Origin: Acidobacteriota bacterium | GTDB lineage: Bacteria > Acidobacteriota > Holophagae > Holophagales > Holophagaceae | Reading direction: 5' to 3' | NCBI GenBank assembly: GCA_016192145.1 | Contig: JACPUT010000017.1 | Coordinates: 91,564 to 155,563, forward strand | Length of the DNA: 64,000 bases | In this document: piece by piece, positions 28,084-37,414 of the stretch | Layout of the letters: the number at the start of each line of letters is the position of its first letter | Numbering within the stretch: the stretch's first letter is position 1 | Notes under the pieces: generated by a model | Databases searched by the model: none | Seen by the model: the letters and a program-made list of their open reading frames with translations, nothing else | What the model was told of the DNA's origin: nothing | Translations under genes and position numbers: made by a program

Positions 28084-30233
28084 CCACCCGCCGCGAGTTC
28101 CTCCAGCACACGGGCTGCCTGGCCCTGGCCTTCAACGTGCCCATGACCCTGAAGGGCTTCGAGCCCCAGGCCAAGGCCCCCGCCAAAGCCGCGCCCTTGG
28201 AGCCCAATGGCTTCCTCCGCATCGATCCCGATGGAAGCGTCACCGTGTGGGCCACCCGCAGCGAGATGGGGCAGGGGGTCCGCACCAGCATGGCCATGGC
28301 CGTGGCTGAAGAGCTGGAGGCGGACTGGACGAAGGTGAAGGTGCAGCAGGCCACCACGGCTCCCCGTTTCGGCGATCTGGGCGTCACCGGTGGCAGCCAG
28401 ACCACCCGCACCACCACGGAGGCCTTCCGCAAAGTGGGGGCCCAGGCCCGGGAGATGCTCCTCCAGGCCGCCGCCGACGAATGGAAGGTGGCCAAGTCCG
28501 ACTGCCGGGCCGAGGGGGGCTTCGTGCTCGGGCCCGGGGGGAAGAAGGCGGGCTTCGGCACCCTGGTGGCCACGGCCGCCAAGCTCACGCCGCCCAAGGA
28601 ACCCCCCCTCAAGGCGAAGAAGGACTTCAAGATCCTCGGCAAGGACACCCTCCGCCTGGATGGCCCCGCCATCGTCAGCGGTCGCGCCCACTTCGGCACG
28701 GACGTGAAACGCCCCGGCATGCTCGTGGCGAGTATCGAACGGTGCCCCGTCTTCGGCGGGAAGCTCAAATCCTTCGATGCCTCCGCCGCGCTGAAGCAGC
28801 CCGGAGTGAAGCAGGTGGTGGCCGTGCCCAGCGGGGTGGCGGTGATCGCCAGGGATACCTGGAGCGCCTTCTCCGGCCGGGAGTTCCTGAAGGTTCAATG
28901 GGAGGAGGGCCCCGCCGCGCAGGTGGACAGCGCCGCCCTCCGGAAGCAGTTCGAGGAGCGCCTGAAGACTCCCGGGAAGGTCGTCCGCACGGAAGGCGAT
29001 GCCGCCAAAGGGATGGAGGGCGCCGCCAAGAAGCTGGAAGCCACCTACGACGCCCCCTTCCTCGCCCACGCCACCATGGAACCCATGGTCGCCGTGGCGG
29101 ACGTGAAGAAGGACCGCTGCGATATCTGGGCACCCTCCCAAGCTCCGGGCTGGTCCATGGCGGCCGTGACGAAACTGACCGGGCTCAAGGCCGAGCAGAT
29201 CGAGGTGCATGTCCCCCTGCTGGGGGGAGGCTTCGGTCGCCGCGCCATGCCCGACTTCCTGTTGGACGCGGTGGCCTGCTCCAAGGCCGCGGGGGCTCCC
29301 GTGAAGGTGCAGTGGACCCGGCAGGACGACATGCGCCATGACGGCTACCGCCCCGCCACCCTCCATCACATCGAGGGCGGACTGGATGACAAGGGCGCCC
29401 TCACGGCCTGGCGGCACCGTTTCGCCGGCCCCTCCATCGCGGTGGCCGCGGGCCTGCCCTGGCCCCCGGAGTCCACCGAGCTCAGTGGCGCCGCCGACCT
29501 GGCCTACGCGGTGCCCAACCTCGAGGTGCAGTGGGCCCAATCGGAAACGCCCGTGCCGCTCTGGTTCTGGCGCGCCGTGCCCGCCAGTTTCAATCCCTTC
29601 GTCACGGAGTGCTTCCTGGACGAGCTGGCCCATGCCGCGGGCAAGGATCCCCTGGCCTTCCGGCTGGAGTTGATGCACGCAGCCCCCCGCAAGGTCGGCA
29701 AGGACACCGTGGCGCCCGATCGGTTGAGGGGTGTGCTTGCGCTCGCCGCGGCCAAGGCCGACTGGGGAAAGCCCCTGCCCAAGGGCTGGGGCCGCGGCAT
29801 CGCCGCCCACCCCTACCTGGACTGCGGCACCTATGTGGCCGAGGTGGCGGAAGTGGAAGTCAAGGGCGATGGCACCCTCCGCGTGCATCGCGTGGTCTGC
29901 GCCGTGGACTGCGGGCAGGTGCTCAATCCCCTCAACGTGAAGGCGCAGATGGAAGGCGCCGTGGCCTACGGCCTCTCCGCCGCGCTCCATGGCGAAATCA
30001 CCCTCGAGAAGGGGCGGGTGCAGCAGCAATCCTTCAAGGACTACCCCGTGCTGCGCATCGCGGACATGCCCAAGGTGGAGGTTCATTTCGTCGAAAGCGA
30101 CCTACCCCCCGGCGGCGTGGGCGAACCGGGCCTGCCACCCGTGGCGCCGGCCGTGGCCAACGCGGTCTTCGCCGCCACGGGGAAGCGCCTGCGCAGCATG
30201 CCCTTCCTGCCCGAGAAAGTGCTCAAGGCTTGA
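28080..30233 (+). CDS. Molybdenum hydroxylase, molybdopterin-binding large subunit (IorB-like, Tat-exported)
   Basis: 717 residues from the ATG overlapping the small-subunit stop. A twin-arginine motif TRREFLQ at the N-terminus followed by a hydrophobic stretch predicts Tat export as a complex with the small subunit. Molybdopterin-binding and catalytic segments: [46 protein letters not shown] and [17 protein letters not shown] with the expected catalytic Glu682. The electron acceptor is probably a cytochrome, because no FAD subunit is encoded. The substrate (aldehyde or N-heterocycle) cannot be told from sequence. Confidence 0.92.
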   Translation: MTTRREFLQHTGCLALAFNVPMTLKGFEPQAKAPAKAAPLEPNGFLRIDPDGSVTVWATRSEMGQGVRTSMAMAVAEELEADWTKVKVQQATTAPRFGDLGVTGGSQTTRTTTEAFRKVGAQAREMLLQAAADEWKVAKSDCRAEGGFVLGPGGKKAGFGTLVATAAKLTPPKEPPLKAKKDFKILGKDTLRLDGPAIVSGRAHFGTDVKRPGMLVASIERCPVFGGKLKSFDASAALKQPGVKQVVAVPSGVAVIARDTWSAFSGREFLKVQWEEGPAAQVDSAALRKQFEERLKTPGKVVRTEGDAAKGMEGAAKKLEATYDAPFLAHATMEPMVAVADVKKDRCDIWAPSQAPGWSMAAVTKLTGLKAEQIEVHVPLLGGGFGRRAMPDFLLDAVACSKAAGAPVKVQWTRQDDMRHDGYRPATLHHIEGGLDDKGALTAWRHRFAGPSIAVAAGLPWPPESTELSGAADLAYAVPNLEVQWAQSETPVPLWFWRAVPASFNPFVTECFLDELAHAAGKDPLAFRLELMHAAPRKVGKDTVAPDRLRGVLALAAAKADWGKPLPKGWGRGIAAHPYLDCGTYVAEVAEVEVKGDGTLRVHRVVCAVDCGQVLNPLNVKAQMEGAVAYGLSAALHGEITLEKGRVQQQSFKDYPVLRIADMPKVEVHFVESDLPPGGVGEPGLPPVAPAVANAVFAATGKRLRSMPFLPEKVLKA

Positions 30234-31159
30234 AGGAGCTGCGGGACATCCACCGCCTCCTCCGAGAGGCCCAGGAGCCCCTCGCCCTAGCCACCCTCGT
30301 GGCGGCGGAGGGGGCCAGCTACCGCCGCCCGGGAGCCCACCTCCTCACGGATGGGCACCGGGTGATCCGGGGAAGCCTCAGCGGGGGATGCCTGGAGGGG
30401 GAAGTGATGGCCCGAGCCCGGGAGGTGTTGGCGGATGGGACGCCGCGGCTGCTCACCTATGATCTGCGGGGCGACGCCGATCTGGTTTGGGGCAGCGGCA
30501 TGGGGTGCGAGGGCCTGCTCACGGTGCGGGTCTCCAAGGTGGAGCCGGGCAACCTCCCCGCCTGGATGGGTGAGGTGCAGGAGGCGTGGGCGCGCCGTGA
30601 AGGGGTTCACCTCCTCCTTCCCCGGGAGGCCGCGTCCGAGCTCCGGGTGGTTGGCGCCCCCGAGGCGGCCTCCATCTCCCTGCCACCACCCCTGGCCCTC
30701 TGGATCTGGGGTGGGGACGAGGATAGCCAGCTGCTGGCCCAGCTCGCCATGGCCCTGGGCTGGTTCGTGGGCGTGGCGGATCATCGCCCGGCCTTCGTGG
30801 CGAAGGGGAGGTTTCCCGGAGCGGACGATCTCAGGGCCGGGCACCCGGAGCAGATCATCCCCTCGCTGCCGCTGGATGCCCGGAGCGCAGTCGTTCTCCT
30901 CACCCATAACTACCTCAAGGACCTGGACTCGCTGAGGCTGTTGCTGAAGACTGGCGCCGGCTACCTGGGCCTCATGGGTTCCCGGGCCCGCTGCGCCCGG
31001 ATCAGGGCGGAGCTGGATTGCCCGGATGCGCGGCTGCATGCGCCGGTGGGGCTGGATCTGGGCTCCCGCGCGCCGGAAGCGGTGGCCCTGTCCATCCTGG
31101 CGGAGATCCAGGCCGCGCTCGAGGGCGGCACGGCCCGGCCCCTGTCGGAGGCTCGATGA
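30230..31159 (+). CDS. XdhC-family molybdenum hydroxylase maturation factor
   Basis: 309 residues starting at a TTG that overlaps the large-subunit stop. The XdhC/CoxI domain is seen in [20 protein letters not shown] and [11 protein letters not shown]; the C-terminal Rossmann part shows [19 protein letters not shown] and [15 protein letters not shown]. XdhC proteins bind molybdopterin and help insert the sulphurated cofactor into the hydroxylase. Its position between the catalytic subunits and a cytidylyltransferase fits that role. Confidence 0.9.
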   Translation: MKELRDIHRLLREAQEPLALATLVAAEGASYRRPGAHLLTDGHRVIRGSLSGGCLEGEVMARAREVLADGTPRLLTYDLRGDADLVWGSGMGCEGLLTVRVSKVEPGNLPAWMGEVQEAWARREGVHLLLPREAASELRVVGAPEAASISLPPPLALWIWGGDEDSQLLAQLAMALGWFVGVADHRPAFVAKGRFPGADDLRAGHPEQIIPSLPLDARSAVVLLTHNYLKDLDSLRLLLKTGAGYLGLMGSRARCARIRAELDCPDARLHAPVGLDLGSRAPEAVALSILAEIQAALEGGTARPLSEAR

Positions 31160-31716
31160 TCGCCGCCATCGTGCTGGCGGCCGGTGCCTCCCGGCGATTG
31201 GGCCAGCCCAAGCAACTGGTGGCGGTGGCGGGCGAGGCGCTGCTGCGAAAGGCGGTGCGCATGGCGCTGGAGGCGGGCTGCAGCCCGGTGATCCCGGTCC
31301 TCCCCACTGAGCACGATCGCTTCCTGGCGGTGCTGCAGGGGCTGGAGGTGAGCCCCTGCATCAACCTCCAGGCGGACGAAGGCATGGGGGCTTCCATCCG
31401 CGCGGGTGCTTTCGCGCTGCCTGCCGGTGCGGAGGGCGCCCTCCTGATGGCCGTGGATCAGGTGGCCGTGGACACGGATCTGCTCCGTAGGCTCGTGGCC
31501 GCATGGCGCTTGGATCCGCGGCGACCGGCGGGCTGCGCCTACGAAGGCCGCATCGGCATCCCGGCGCTCTTTCCGAAAAGCCTGTTTCCGGGGCTTCAGG
31601 CCTGCAATGGGGAGAGCGGAGCCAAAGGGCTGTTGGGGGGAGCCCTTCACGTGGCGTTTCCCCGGGGTGGTGATGACCTCGACACCCCGGAGGATCTGGC
31701 GCGATTCATGCGGTGA
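31156..31716 (+). CDS. MocA-like molybdenum cofactor cytidylyltransferase
   Basis: 186 residues, start overlapping the xdhC-type gene (ATGA). The nucleotidyltransferase signature LAAGASRRLGQPKQL is at residues 8-22, with EGMGASIRAG and a metal-site MAVDQ further on. MocA converts Mo-molybdopterin to the MCD form used by xanthine dehydrogenase-family enzymes, so the four-gene operon encodes both enzyme and cofactor finishing steps. The related NicB/MobA types cannot be fully excluded. Its 3' end overlaps the converging regulator gene by 11 bp. Confidence 0.88.
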   Translation: MIAAIVLAAGASRRLGQPKQLVAVAGEALLRKAVRMALEAGCSPVIPVLPTEHDRFLAVLQGLEVSPCINLQADEGMGASIRAGAFALPAGAEGALLMAVDQVAVDTDLLRRLVAAWRLDPRRPAGCAYEGRIGIPALFPKSLFPGLQACNGESGAKGLLGGALHVAFPRGGDDLDTPEDLARFMR

Positions 31717-32113
31717 GCGACTCGGGGCCCTTTTTCCTCGCGTGGGCCTTGCGGGCCTTCTCCACTTCCGGCAGGTGCTGGATGGCCCACTGGGAGAGCC
31801 CGCTCAGGGGCTCCTTCAGGGACTCGCCGAGGGGCGTGAGGCAGTACTCGGTGCGGGGCGGCACCTCGGGATAGATGGTGCGCTTCACGAGGCCATCCTC
31901 CTCCAGCTTGCGCAGGGTCTGCGTGAGCATCTTCTGGCTGATGCCGCCGATCTCCCGCTGCAGCTCCCCGTAGCGCTTGGTGCCGCTCCCGAGCAGGTAG
32001 ATGATCAGGGCCGTCCACTTATCCGCGATGAGGTCCAGGACCATGCGCGTGGGGCACGCGGCGTGGAGCAGGTTGGTGGGGCATACCTTGCCTTCGGGGC
32101 CTTTGCTTACCAT
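31706..32113 (-). CDS. HxlR-family transcriptional regulator
   Basis: 135 residues, winged-helix. The HxlR signature is clear: CPTRMVLDLIADKWTALIIY, KRYGELQREIGGISQKMLTQ, TLRKLEEDGLVKR and YCLTPLGESL. An additional Cys11 near the N-terminus (KVCPTNLL) could sense thiol-reactive or electrophilic compounds, as in some HxlR/YodB-type regulators. It is divergent from the thioredoxin operon and probably controls that operon and itself through the repeats in the shared intergenic region. Confidence 0.92.
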   Translation of the reverse strand: MVSKGPEGKVCPTNLLHAACPTRMVLDLIADKWTALIIYLLGSGTKRYGELQREIGGISQKMLTQTLRKLEEDGLVKRTIYPEVPPRTEYCLTPLGESLKEPLSGLSQWAIQHLPEVEKARKAHARKKGPESLTA

Positions 32114-32116
32114 CGG

Positions 32117-32164
32117 GTGCCTACCTTCCTAAATAGTGCCTACTTTCCAAAAGAGAGTAAGCAC
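32117..32164. promoter_or_regulatory. Probable HxlR operator in the divergent promoter region
   Basis: GTGCCTAC occurs at 32117-32124 and again at 32136-32143, 19 bases apart, each followed by a TTCC-type run. The second copy forms an imperfect dyad with AGTAAGCAC at 32156-32164. The spacing of about two helical turns, just upstream of the regulator start (32113) and 54 bases before the thioredoxin start, is what a dimeric winged-helix repressor would need. Confidence 0.45.
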
Positions 32165-32217
32165 CTAAAGTTTCCCTCACGGCCCATTCGAATGCAAGGG
32201 TCGAAAGGAGCAAGCTC

Positions 32218-32538
32218 ATGTCCGCCCTCGTTTCCTCCATCACCGACGCCGAGTTCCAGGCCACCGTGGCCGAGGGCGTCACCCTCGTCGATTTCTGGGC
32301 CCCTTGGTGTGGGCCCTGCAAGATGGTCGCACCGGTGCTCGATGAGTTGGCCGGCGAGCTGCAGGGCCGGGCCCGCATCGCCAAGGTCAACGTGGACGAC
32401 AACCCCGAGGTGGCCGGGTCCTTCGGGATCATGTCCATCCCCACCCTGCTGCTCTTCAAGGACGGGAAGCCCGTAGGCAAGCTCGTGGGCGCCCAGCCCA
32501 AGGCGAGCCTTCAAGCCTTCGTCGAACAGGCGCTATGA
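32218..32538 (+). CDS. trxA: Thioredoxin
   Basis: 106 residues, single thioredoxin fold with the active site WCGPC (Cys31, Cys34), the buried Asp in LVDFWAPW and the cis-Pro segment SIPTLLLFKDG. It reduces protein disulphides in the cytoplasm. As first gene of a putative stress operon (MBL hydrolase, NmrA-like protein, nitroreductase) it may serve the response controlled by the divergent HxlR regulator. The next gene overlaps by 4 bp. Confidence 0.95.
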   Translation: MSALVSSITDAEFQATVAEGVTLVDFWAPWCGPCKMVAPVLDELAGELQGRARIAKVNVDDNPEVAGSFGIMSIPTLLLFKDGKPVGKLVGAQPKASLQAFVEQAL

Positions 32539-33290
32539 AGACGGGCTACGCCGTGTCGACGCCCCGCATCCTCCGCGTTCCGATCCTGCCCATGGGCCTG
32601 GTCAACGCCCACCTCATCCTTGGGGAACAGGGCTGCATCGTGGTGGACACGGGGTTGCCCGGCTCCGAAGGGAAGATCGAGCGGGCCCTTCGCCGCGAGG
32701 GGAAGGCGCTCCGGGACATCACCCTCATCGTGGTGACCCACGGCCACGTGGATCACGCGGGCAGTGCCGCGCGGCTCCGGGAGCATTCGAAGGCTCCCAT
32801 CGTGGCCCACGTGGGGGATGTCCGGCACCTTCGCCGAGAATTGCCGATGACCTTTTGCCCCACGGGGTGGTTCGGTCGCGCCTTCCTTCACACGCGACTG
32901 ATGGTCCAGCCCTATGTGGGGTTCACTCCCGACCTTTTGTTGGCTGAAGGGGAAGCGCTCGATCTCGCCCCCTACGGGTTCCAAGGCATGGTGCGATCCA
33001 CCCCGGGGCACACGGCGGGTTCCATCTCCGTGGTGTTGACTTCCCGGGATGTCTTCGTAGGCGACCTGATCGCCTCCGGGCTGCTTCTGGGGGGCATCGC
33101 GCGGACAGGCCATGCGAAACGGCCCCCCTTTGAAGATGATCCCGCCCGGGTGGCCCAAGAGCTGATGCGCTTGGTCGAAGCGGGTGCCCAGCGCTTTTAC
33201 ATGGGGCATGGCGGGCCTTTGCCGGCCGGTGAAGTGCGCCGCCACGCCCTCCATCTGAAATTCCTCAGTCCCATCAAGGAGCTCCCATGA
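32535..33290 (+). CDS. MBL-fold metallo-hydrolase
   Basis: 251 residues. The zinc motif is THGHVDH (His69, His71, Asp73, His74), with later ligands in STPGHTAGS, FVGDLIAS and MGHGGPLP. It belongs to the glyoxalase II-like branch, but the substrate is not evident. The start overlaps the thioredoxin stop, and its end overlaps the start of the NmrA-like gene, so the three are coupled. A role in detoxifying thioesters or lactones would suit the operon but is inference. Confidence 0.9.
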   Translation: MKTGYAVSTPRILRVPILPMGLVNAHLILGEQGCIVVDTGLPGSEGKIERALRREGKALRDITLIVVTHGHVDHAGSAARLREHSKAPIVAHVGDVRHLRRELPMTFCPTGWFGRAFLHTRLMVQPYVGFTPDLLLAEGEALDLAPYGFQGMVRSTPGHTAGSISVVLTSRDVFVGDLIASGLLLGGIARTGHAKRPPFEDDPARVAQELMRLVEAGAQRFYMGHGGPLPAGEVRRHALHLKFLSPIKELP

Positions 33291-34135
33291 TCCTCATCAC
33301 CGGTCCCACGGGCAAAGTCGGCCAGGCCCTCATCGATGCCCTCCTGGCCAAGGGCGCGGCCTTCAAGGCCCTCGCCCGCAGCGACGCCTCCGCGAAGGCT
33401 CTGGAAGCCAAGGGGGTGGCCGTCGTACGGGGCGAACTCTCCGATCTGGCCTCCGCCCTCAAGGGCATCGACACCCTTTTCTTGCTCTCCTCCTCCGCGG
33501 ATCCCTACGCGGCCGAGGCGCCCGCCGTCGCCGCCGCCCAAGCCGCCGACGTGAAGAAGGTGGTGAAGCTCTCCGCCTACGGCGCCCATGCGGATGCCGC
33601 CAACCCCTTCTTCCGGGGCCATGCCCGGGTGGAGCGCCTGCTGGAGGAGAGCGGCCTGGCCTGGACCTCCCTGCGCCCCAGCTTCTTCATGCAGAACTGG
33701 GTCATCTACAACGCCGCCGCCATCCAGGCCGGCCAGCCCGTCTACGCCAACGCCGGCACCGGCCGCATGGGCAGCATCGACGTGCGGGATATCGCCGACG
33801 TGGCCGTGGCCGCCCTCACCGAAGGGGGCCATGAGGGTCGCATCTACGACCTCAGCGGGCCCGAGTCCCTCTCGCAGGGCGAGGTGGCCGCCAAGCTCGC
33901 GAAGCTGCTGAGTCGCGACGTCGCCTACGTGCCGGTCCCCGACGAAGCCGCCTACCAGGCCATGCTCGGCATGGGCATGCCCGCCGACTACACGTGGGCC
34001 CTCGTCACGTTGAACCAGGCCGTGCGCCGGGGCCTCGCGGACTTCACCACCCAGAACGTGCAGCTGGTGACGGGCCACGCGCCCCGCGCCTTCGACACCT
34101 TCCTTTCCGAAAACCTGGCCGCCTTCCAGGCCTGA
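33287..34135 (+). CDS. NmrA-like NAD(P)-binding protein
   Basis: 282 residues, atypical short-chain dehydrogenase. ITGPTGKVGQALIDALLAKG is the NAD(P)-binding glycine motif at the N-terminus; there is no YxxxK pair, as usual for NmrA/QorB-type quinone reductases or redox sensors. HxlR regulators frequently control such genes. ATGA overlap with the MBL gene. The sequence RVERLLEESGLAWTSLRPSF is a typical NmrA-family segment. Confidence 0.88.
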   Translation: MILITGPTGKVGQALIDALLAKGAAFKALARSDASAKALEAKGVAVVRGELSDLASALKGIDTLFLLSSSADPYAAEAPAVAAAQAADVKKVVKLSAYGAHADAANPFFRGHARVERLLEESGLAWTSLRPSFFMQNWVIYNAAAIQAGQPVYANAGTGRMGSIDVRDIADVAVAALTEGGHEGRIYDLSGPESLSQGEVAAKLAKLLSRDVAYVPVPDEAAYQAMLGMGMPADYTWALVTLNQAVRRGLADFTTQNVQLVTGHAPRAFDTFLSENLAAFQA

Positions 34136-34204
34136 TCCCCCCTCAACCCCCTCGGCCACCGGGATCCGCCCGGTCCGGCCTCGCCTGCTCAAAAAGGAGC
34201 CCCC

Positions 34205-34870
34205 ATGTCCCCCGCCACCCAGACCTCCGTTCCCACCGAAACGTTGCTGGACGCCCTCCACTGGCGCTATGCCACCAAGGTCTTCGACCCGGCCCGCGCC
34301 ATCTCCGTGACCGACTGGCAGGCCCTGGAGGACTCCCTCGTCCTCACGCCCTCCAGCTACGGCCTGCAGCCCTACAAGTTCATCGTGGTCACCGACCCGG
34401 TGCTCAAGGCGCAGCTGCGCCCCGTGTCCTGGGGGCAATCCCAGATCACGGACGCCTCCCACCTCGTCGTGTTCCTCGCCCGCAACACCATGACGGAGGC
34501 CTACGTGGATGGTTACATCGACCGGGTGGCCGAGGTGCGCGGCGTCGCCAAGGGCGACCTCGCCGGGTACCGAGACCTGATGGTGGGCAACCTCGTGGAG
34601 AACAGGGTGGGGCTCAACATCCCGGAGTGGACGGCGCGCCAGGCCTACCTCGCCTTCGGCCAGCTCATGCAGACGGCGGCCCTCATGGGCATCGACGCCT
34701 GCCCCATCGAGGGGCTGGATCCCAAGGCCTACGACCAGATCCTCGGATTGGAGGGCGGGGACTACCGCGCCGTGGCCGTGTGCGCGCTGGGGTACCGGAG
34801 CGACGCCGACAAATATGCCGCCCTGCCCAAGGTGCGCCAGCGGGCCGAGGCGCTCATCGAGCGCCGGTGA
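34205..34870 (+). CDS. NfsB-like NAD(P)H nitroreductase
   Basis: 221 residues, flavin-dependent. HWRYATKVFDPARAI is the FMN-binding N-terminal segment, SSYGLQPYKFIVV follows, and PIEGLDPKAYDQILGLEG is near the end; together these are typical of NfsB/dihydropteridine reductase-like enzymes. It should reduce quinones or nitro compounds. A GC-rich stem ACCGGG / CCCGGT lies in the 69-bp gap after the NmrA gene. Start: ATG at 34205 after AAAAAGGAGCCCCC, which contains AGGAG. Confidence 0.92.
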   Translation: MSPATQTSVPTETLLDALHWRYATKVFDPARAISVTDWQALEDSLVLTPSSYGLQPYKFIVVTDPVLKAQLRPVSWGQSQITDASHLVVFLARNTMTEAYVDGYIDRVAEVRGVAKGDLAGYRDLMVGNLVENRVGLNIPEWTARQAYLAFGQLMQTAALMGIDACPIEGLDPKAYDQILGLEGGDYRAVAVCALGYRSDADKYAALPKVRQRAEALIERR

Positions 34871-35000
34871 GAATGGGCAGCCGGTGATGGAGGGGACGGT
34901 TGAGCGTTCAGGCATTTCCGTTCATCGCCGTTCGACATCAGCCGAATTGCGGATTGCTATTCGAGCCGCAGGGATGGCCCTAAGGCAAAAAAGCTATGAA

Positions 35001-35090
35001 ACCAGTGATGAACAGTGATGAACAGTGATGAACAGTGATGAACAGTGATGGATGTGCGGTCAGTTATCACCGTCCATCTCTGTTCATCTC
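35001..35090. repeat. Mirrored tandem-repeat element, AACAGTGATG units
   Basis: Five 10-base units AACAGTGATG (the first a variant) occupy 35001-35050. A core around GTGCGGTCAGTTATCACCGT (35054-35073) follows, then inverse, more diverged units to about 35090. The core recurs in opposite orientation at 39014-39088. The intergenic region 34871-35171 (301 bp) holds nothing else that I can support. Confidence 0.8.
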
Positions 35091-35171
35091 CGGCCTGCCT
35101 TCCTCCGGCCCCTCTCCGCCTGTGACCCCGGCCGCGCCCCGGCTCCGGCAGCATGGCTGCGGAGGTGCCGC

Positions 35172-35834
35172 ATGTCCTCGTCCCCCATCCTCGCCCTCGT
35201 GGGCATGGGCCCTGGCCTGGGGCGTAGCCTGGCGCGCCGGTGGGGGCGGGAGGGCTATCGCCTCGCCCTCATCGGCCACGACTCCGGGGCCCTCGCCGCG
35301 GCTGTGGAGGAACTGGGCGCCGAGGGCTTCGAGGCTCATGGGTTTGGGGCCCATGCCGGGGACCTCGTGGGGCTGGAGGCGGCCTTCCGAAGCATCCGGG
35401 TGGAGCTCGGCGATCCCGAGACCCTGCTATTCAACGCCTCGGTAGCCCATGAGGCTCCGGCCAGCGAGTTGACGGTGGGGCACCTGAAGGCGGATTTCCT
35501 GGCCAATGTCGCGGCCCTACTCGTGGCGGTGCACTCGGTCCTGCCGGCCATGAAGGCCGTCGGCCGCGGCAGCCTCCTCCTTACCGGCGGCGGCAGCGCA
35601 CTGAAGCCCTCGGCCACGGGGGCCAGCCTCGGTGTGGGCAAGGCGGCGCAGCGGAGCCTATTGCATTCCCTTGCCAAGGAGCTGGAGGGCACAGGCCTCC
35701 GCGCGGCGACCCTGACCATCTGCGGCTTCATCCAGCCCGGCACCCCCTTCGATCCCGAGGATCTCGCCGGACAGATGTGGGATCTCCACCGCCAGGACCT
35801 TGCCGAACCAGAGATCGAGCGCATCGTGGTGTGA
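35172..35834 (+). CDS. Short-chain dehydrogenase-like protein lacking the catalytic tyrosine
   Basis: 220 residues from the ATG at 35172, with GGAGG 6 bases upstream. The cofactor motif is VGMGPGLGRSLA near residues 10-21, and FNASVAHEAP corresponds to the NNAG region. Where classical SDRs have YxxxK, this protein reads ASLGVGKAA: the Lys is kept but the Tyr position holds Leu. It may therefore be a non-classical reductase or a binding protein. Its stop overlaps the start of the ferredoxin-MBL gene (TGATG). Confidence 0.85.
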   Translation: MSSSPILALVGMGPGLGRSLARRWGREGYRLALIGHDSGALAAAVEELGAEGFEAHGFGAHAGDLVGLEAAFRSIRVELGDPETLLFNASVAHEAPASELTVGHLKADFLANVAALLVAVHSVLPAMKAVGRGSLLLTGGGSALKPSATGASLGVGKAAQRSLLHSLAKELEGTGLRAATLTICGFIQPGTPFDPEDLAGQMWDLHRQDLAEPEIERIVV

Positions 35835-36694
35835 TGGCGAAGCGCAGCGACTCGTACCCCGATAACGCCCCCGGCCCCTTCTTCGTGGATCGCGCGTGCA
35901 TCGACTGCGGCACCTGTTACGACTTCGCGCCCGAGGTGTTCGCGGATGCGGGCGACCATGCCCGGGTTCATCTGCAGCCCCTGGGTGAGGCCCAACGACG
36001 CAAGGCCGCCCAGGCCCTCGTGGCCTGCCCCGTGGCCGCCATCGGCACCGAGGACAAGGGGCTCCTCAGGCAGGCGGCTTCCGACTTCCCGGTGACCCTG
36101 GAGGATGAGGTGGCCTACTGTGGCTATGCCTCGGAGCGGAGCTTCGGGGGGCGCAGCTATTTCATCCGCCGGCCCGGAGGCAACGTCCTCATGGACAGCC
36201 CCCGCAGCGCGCCCCCGCTGCTGAAGCGGCTGGACGAACTGGGCGGGATCAAGTGGATGGTGCTGAGCCACCGGGACGACGTGGCCGATCACGCCGCCAT
36301 CCAGGCCAACTTCGGCTGCCGCCGCGTCATGCACCGGGATGATGGGCTCAGGGGGTTGGAACGGTACCTTGAGGGCCCGGATCCCGTGGCCCTGGAGGAG
36401 GATCTCCTGCTCATCCCCACGCCGGGCCACAGCCCGGGAAGCCTCTGCCTGCTCTACCGGAAACGCTACCTCTTCACCGGAGACCACCTCTGGTGGAACC
36501 CCCAGGCAGGTCGGCTATCCGCTTCGAAGACCTACTGCTGGCATGACTGGCCCACCCAGCTGAGAAGCCTCGAGCGCCTGCTGGAGTTCGATTTCACCTG
36601 GGTGCTGCCGGGCCATGGGGCCTGGTTCCGCGCGGATTCCCCCGTGGCGATGAAGGGGGAGCTTGAGCGGGCGCTGCGTGCCTTGGCCGGGTGA
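35834..36694 (+). CDS. Ferredoxin-MBL fold fusion protein
   Basis: 286 residues. The N-terminal 70 residues are a single 4Fe-4S ferredoxin module with ligands Cys22, Cys25, Cys28 (CIDCGTC) and Cys65 (ACPVAAIG). From about residue 95 onward there is a metallo-beta-lactamase fold with SHRDDVADH, PGHSPGSLCLLY, FTGDHLWW and LPGHGAWF. Similar fusions are known in bacteria and plants but their substrate is unsettled. The start overlaps the SDR-like gene, so redox coupling between the two is plausible. Confidence 0.9.
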   Translation: MAKRSDSYPDNAPGPFFVDRACIDCGTCYDFAPEVFADAGDHARVHLQPLGEAQRRKAAQALVACPVAAIGTEDKGLLRQAASDFPVTLEDEVAYCGYASERSFGGRSYFIRRPGGNVLMDSPRSAPPLLKRLDELGGIKWMVLSHRDDVADHAAIQANFGCRRVMHRDDGLRGLERYLEGPDPVALEEDLLLIPTPGHSPGSLCLLYRKRYLFTGDHLWWNPQAGRLSASKTYCWHDWPTQLRSLERLLEFDFTWVLPGHGAWFRADSPVAMKGELERALRALAG

Positions 36695-36705
36695 CCGGAG
36701 ATCCG

Positions 36706-37323
36706 ATGACTGCGGATATCCCCACCTCCTTCGGCGGAGCCCCCTCGGGGGTCCCGGAAGCGGGCTGGCGCATCACCCACGAGCGGGGGCCCATGAGCCG
36801 GCAGGTGCGCGCGGCGGCCCTGGCTGAAGGGGGTGAAGCCGAGTGGGATGCCCTCCTGGCTTCCGTTTCCGATGCCTGCCGGGAGCGTTTCCGCGTACCC
36901 ATCGGCTACTTCGAATGGGTGGAATCGGAGCTGGCCCTGGAGCTCCACCACGCCTGGATCCTCCGCCGGGGCGAGGAATTCATGGCCCGACGCGGGGCCG
37001 ACGCCGCGCGGGAGATCCTTCACGGAGCCCAGAGCTGGATCCTCCGTCTGGCGACTCCATCCATCCTGATCCAATCGATGCCGCGCCTCTTCCACTTCTA
37101 CTACCGGGGCGGGGAGCTCCGGGTGGCCTCGCTGGAGCCGGGCGTCGCGCGGCTGGAGCTGCGGGGTGAGGGCTACTTTCCCGCCTGGTACCGCGAGGCC
37201 TTGCCGGCCTGGGCTGCGGAGGCCCTTCGCCTGACGGGGTTGAAGGAACTGCGTGTCGACTATGTTCCCCCGCCCCCGCAGGAGGCCCACCTGCACCGAT
37301 ATGAGCTCCGGTGGAACCCCTGA
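36706..37323 (+). CDS. Hypothetical protein, possibly DUF2378 (TIGR02265)-like
   Basis: 205 residues from the ATG at 36706 (GGAG 5 bases upstream), 11 bases after the ferredoxin-MBL gene. The protein is soluble, with FFPAWYREAL-like (GYFPAWYREALPAWAAEALR) and SMPRLFHFYYRGGELRVASL segments that recall the myxobacterial TIGR02265/DUF2378 family. I am not sure of that match. It is probably co-transcribed with the two upstream genes. Confidence 0.65.
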   Translation: MTADIPTSFGGAPSGVPEAGWRITHERGPMSRQVRAAALAEGGEAEWDALLASVSDACRERFRVPIGYFEWVESELALELHHAWILRRGEEFMARRGADAAREILHGAQSWILRLATPSILIQSMPRLFHFYYRGGELRVASLEPGVARLELRGEGYFPAWYREALPAWAAEALRLTGLKELRVDYVPPPPQEAHLHRYELRWNP

Positions 37324-37414
37324 ACGCGCGAGCGTGACGTCGATGACCGCCCTCCGTACCTCCGCCATGAAGTGCGCTGGCGGGATTCACGGGGCAGTCT
37401 CCTAGACTGGGCGC

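Noticed and set aside
28029..30086. 685-codon minus-strand frame opposite the molybdenum hydroxylase large subunit
   Set aside because: Gly/His/Ala-rich translation without motifs; the plus strand encodes an unmistakable enzyme.
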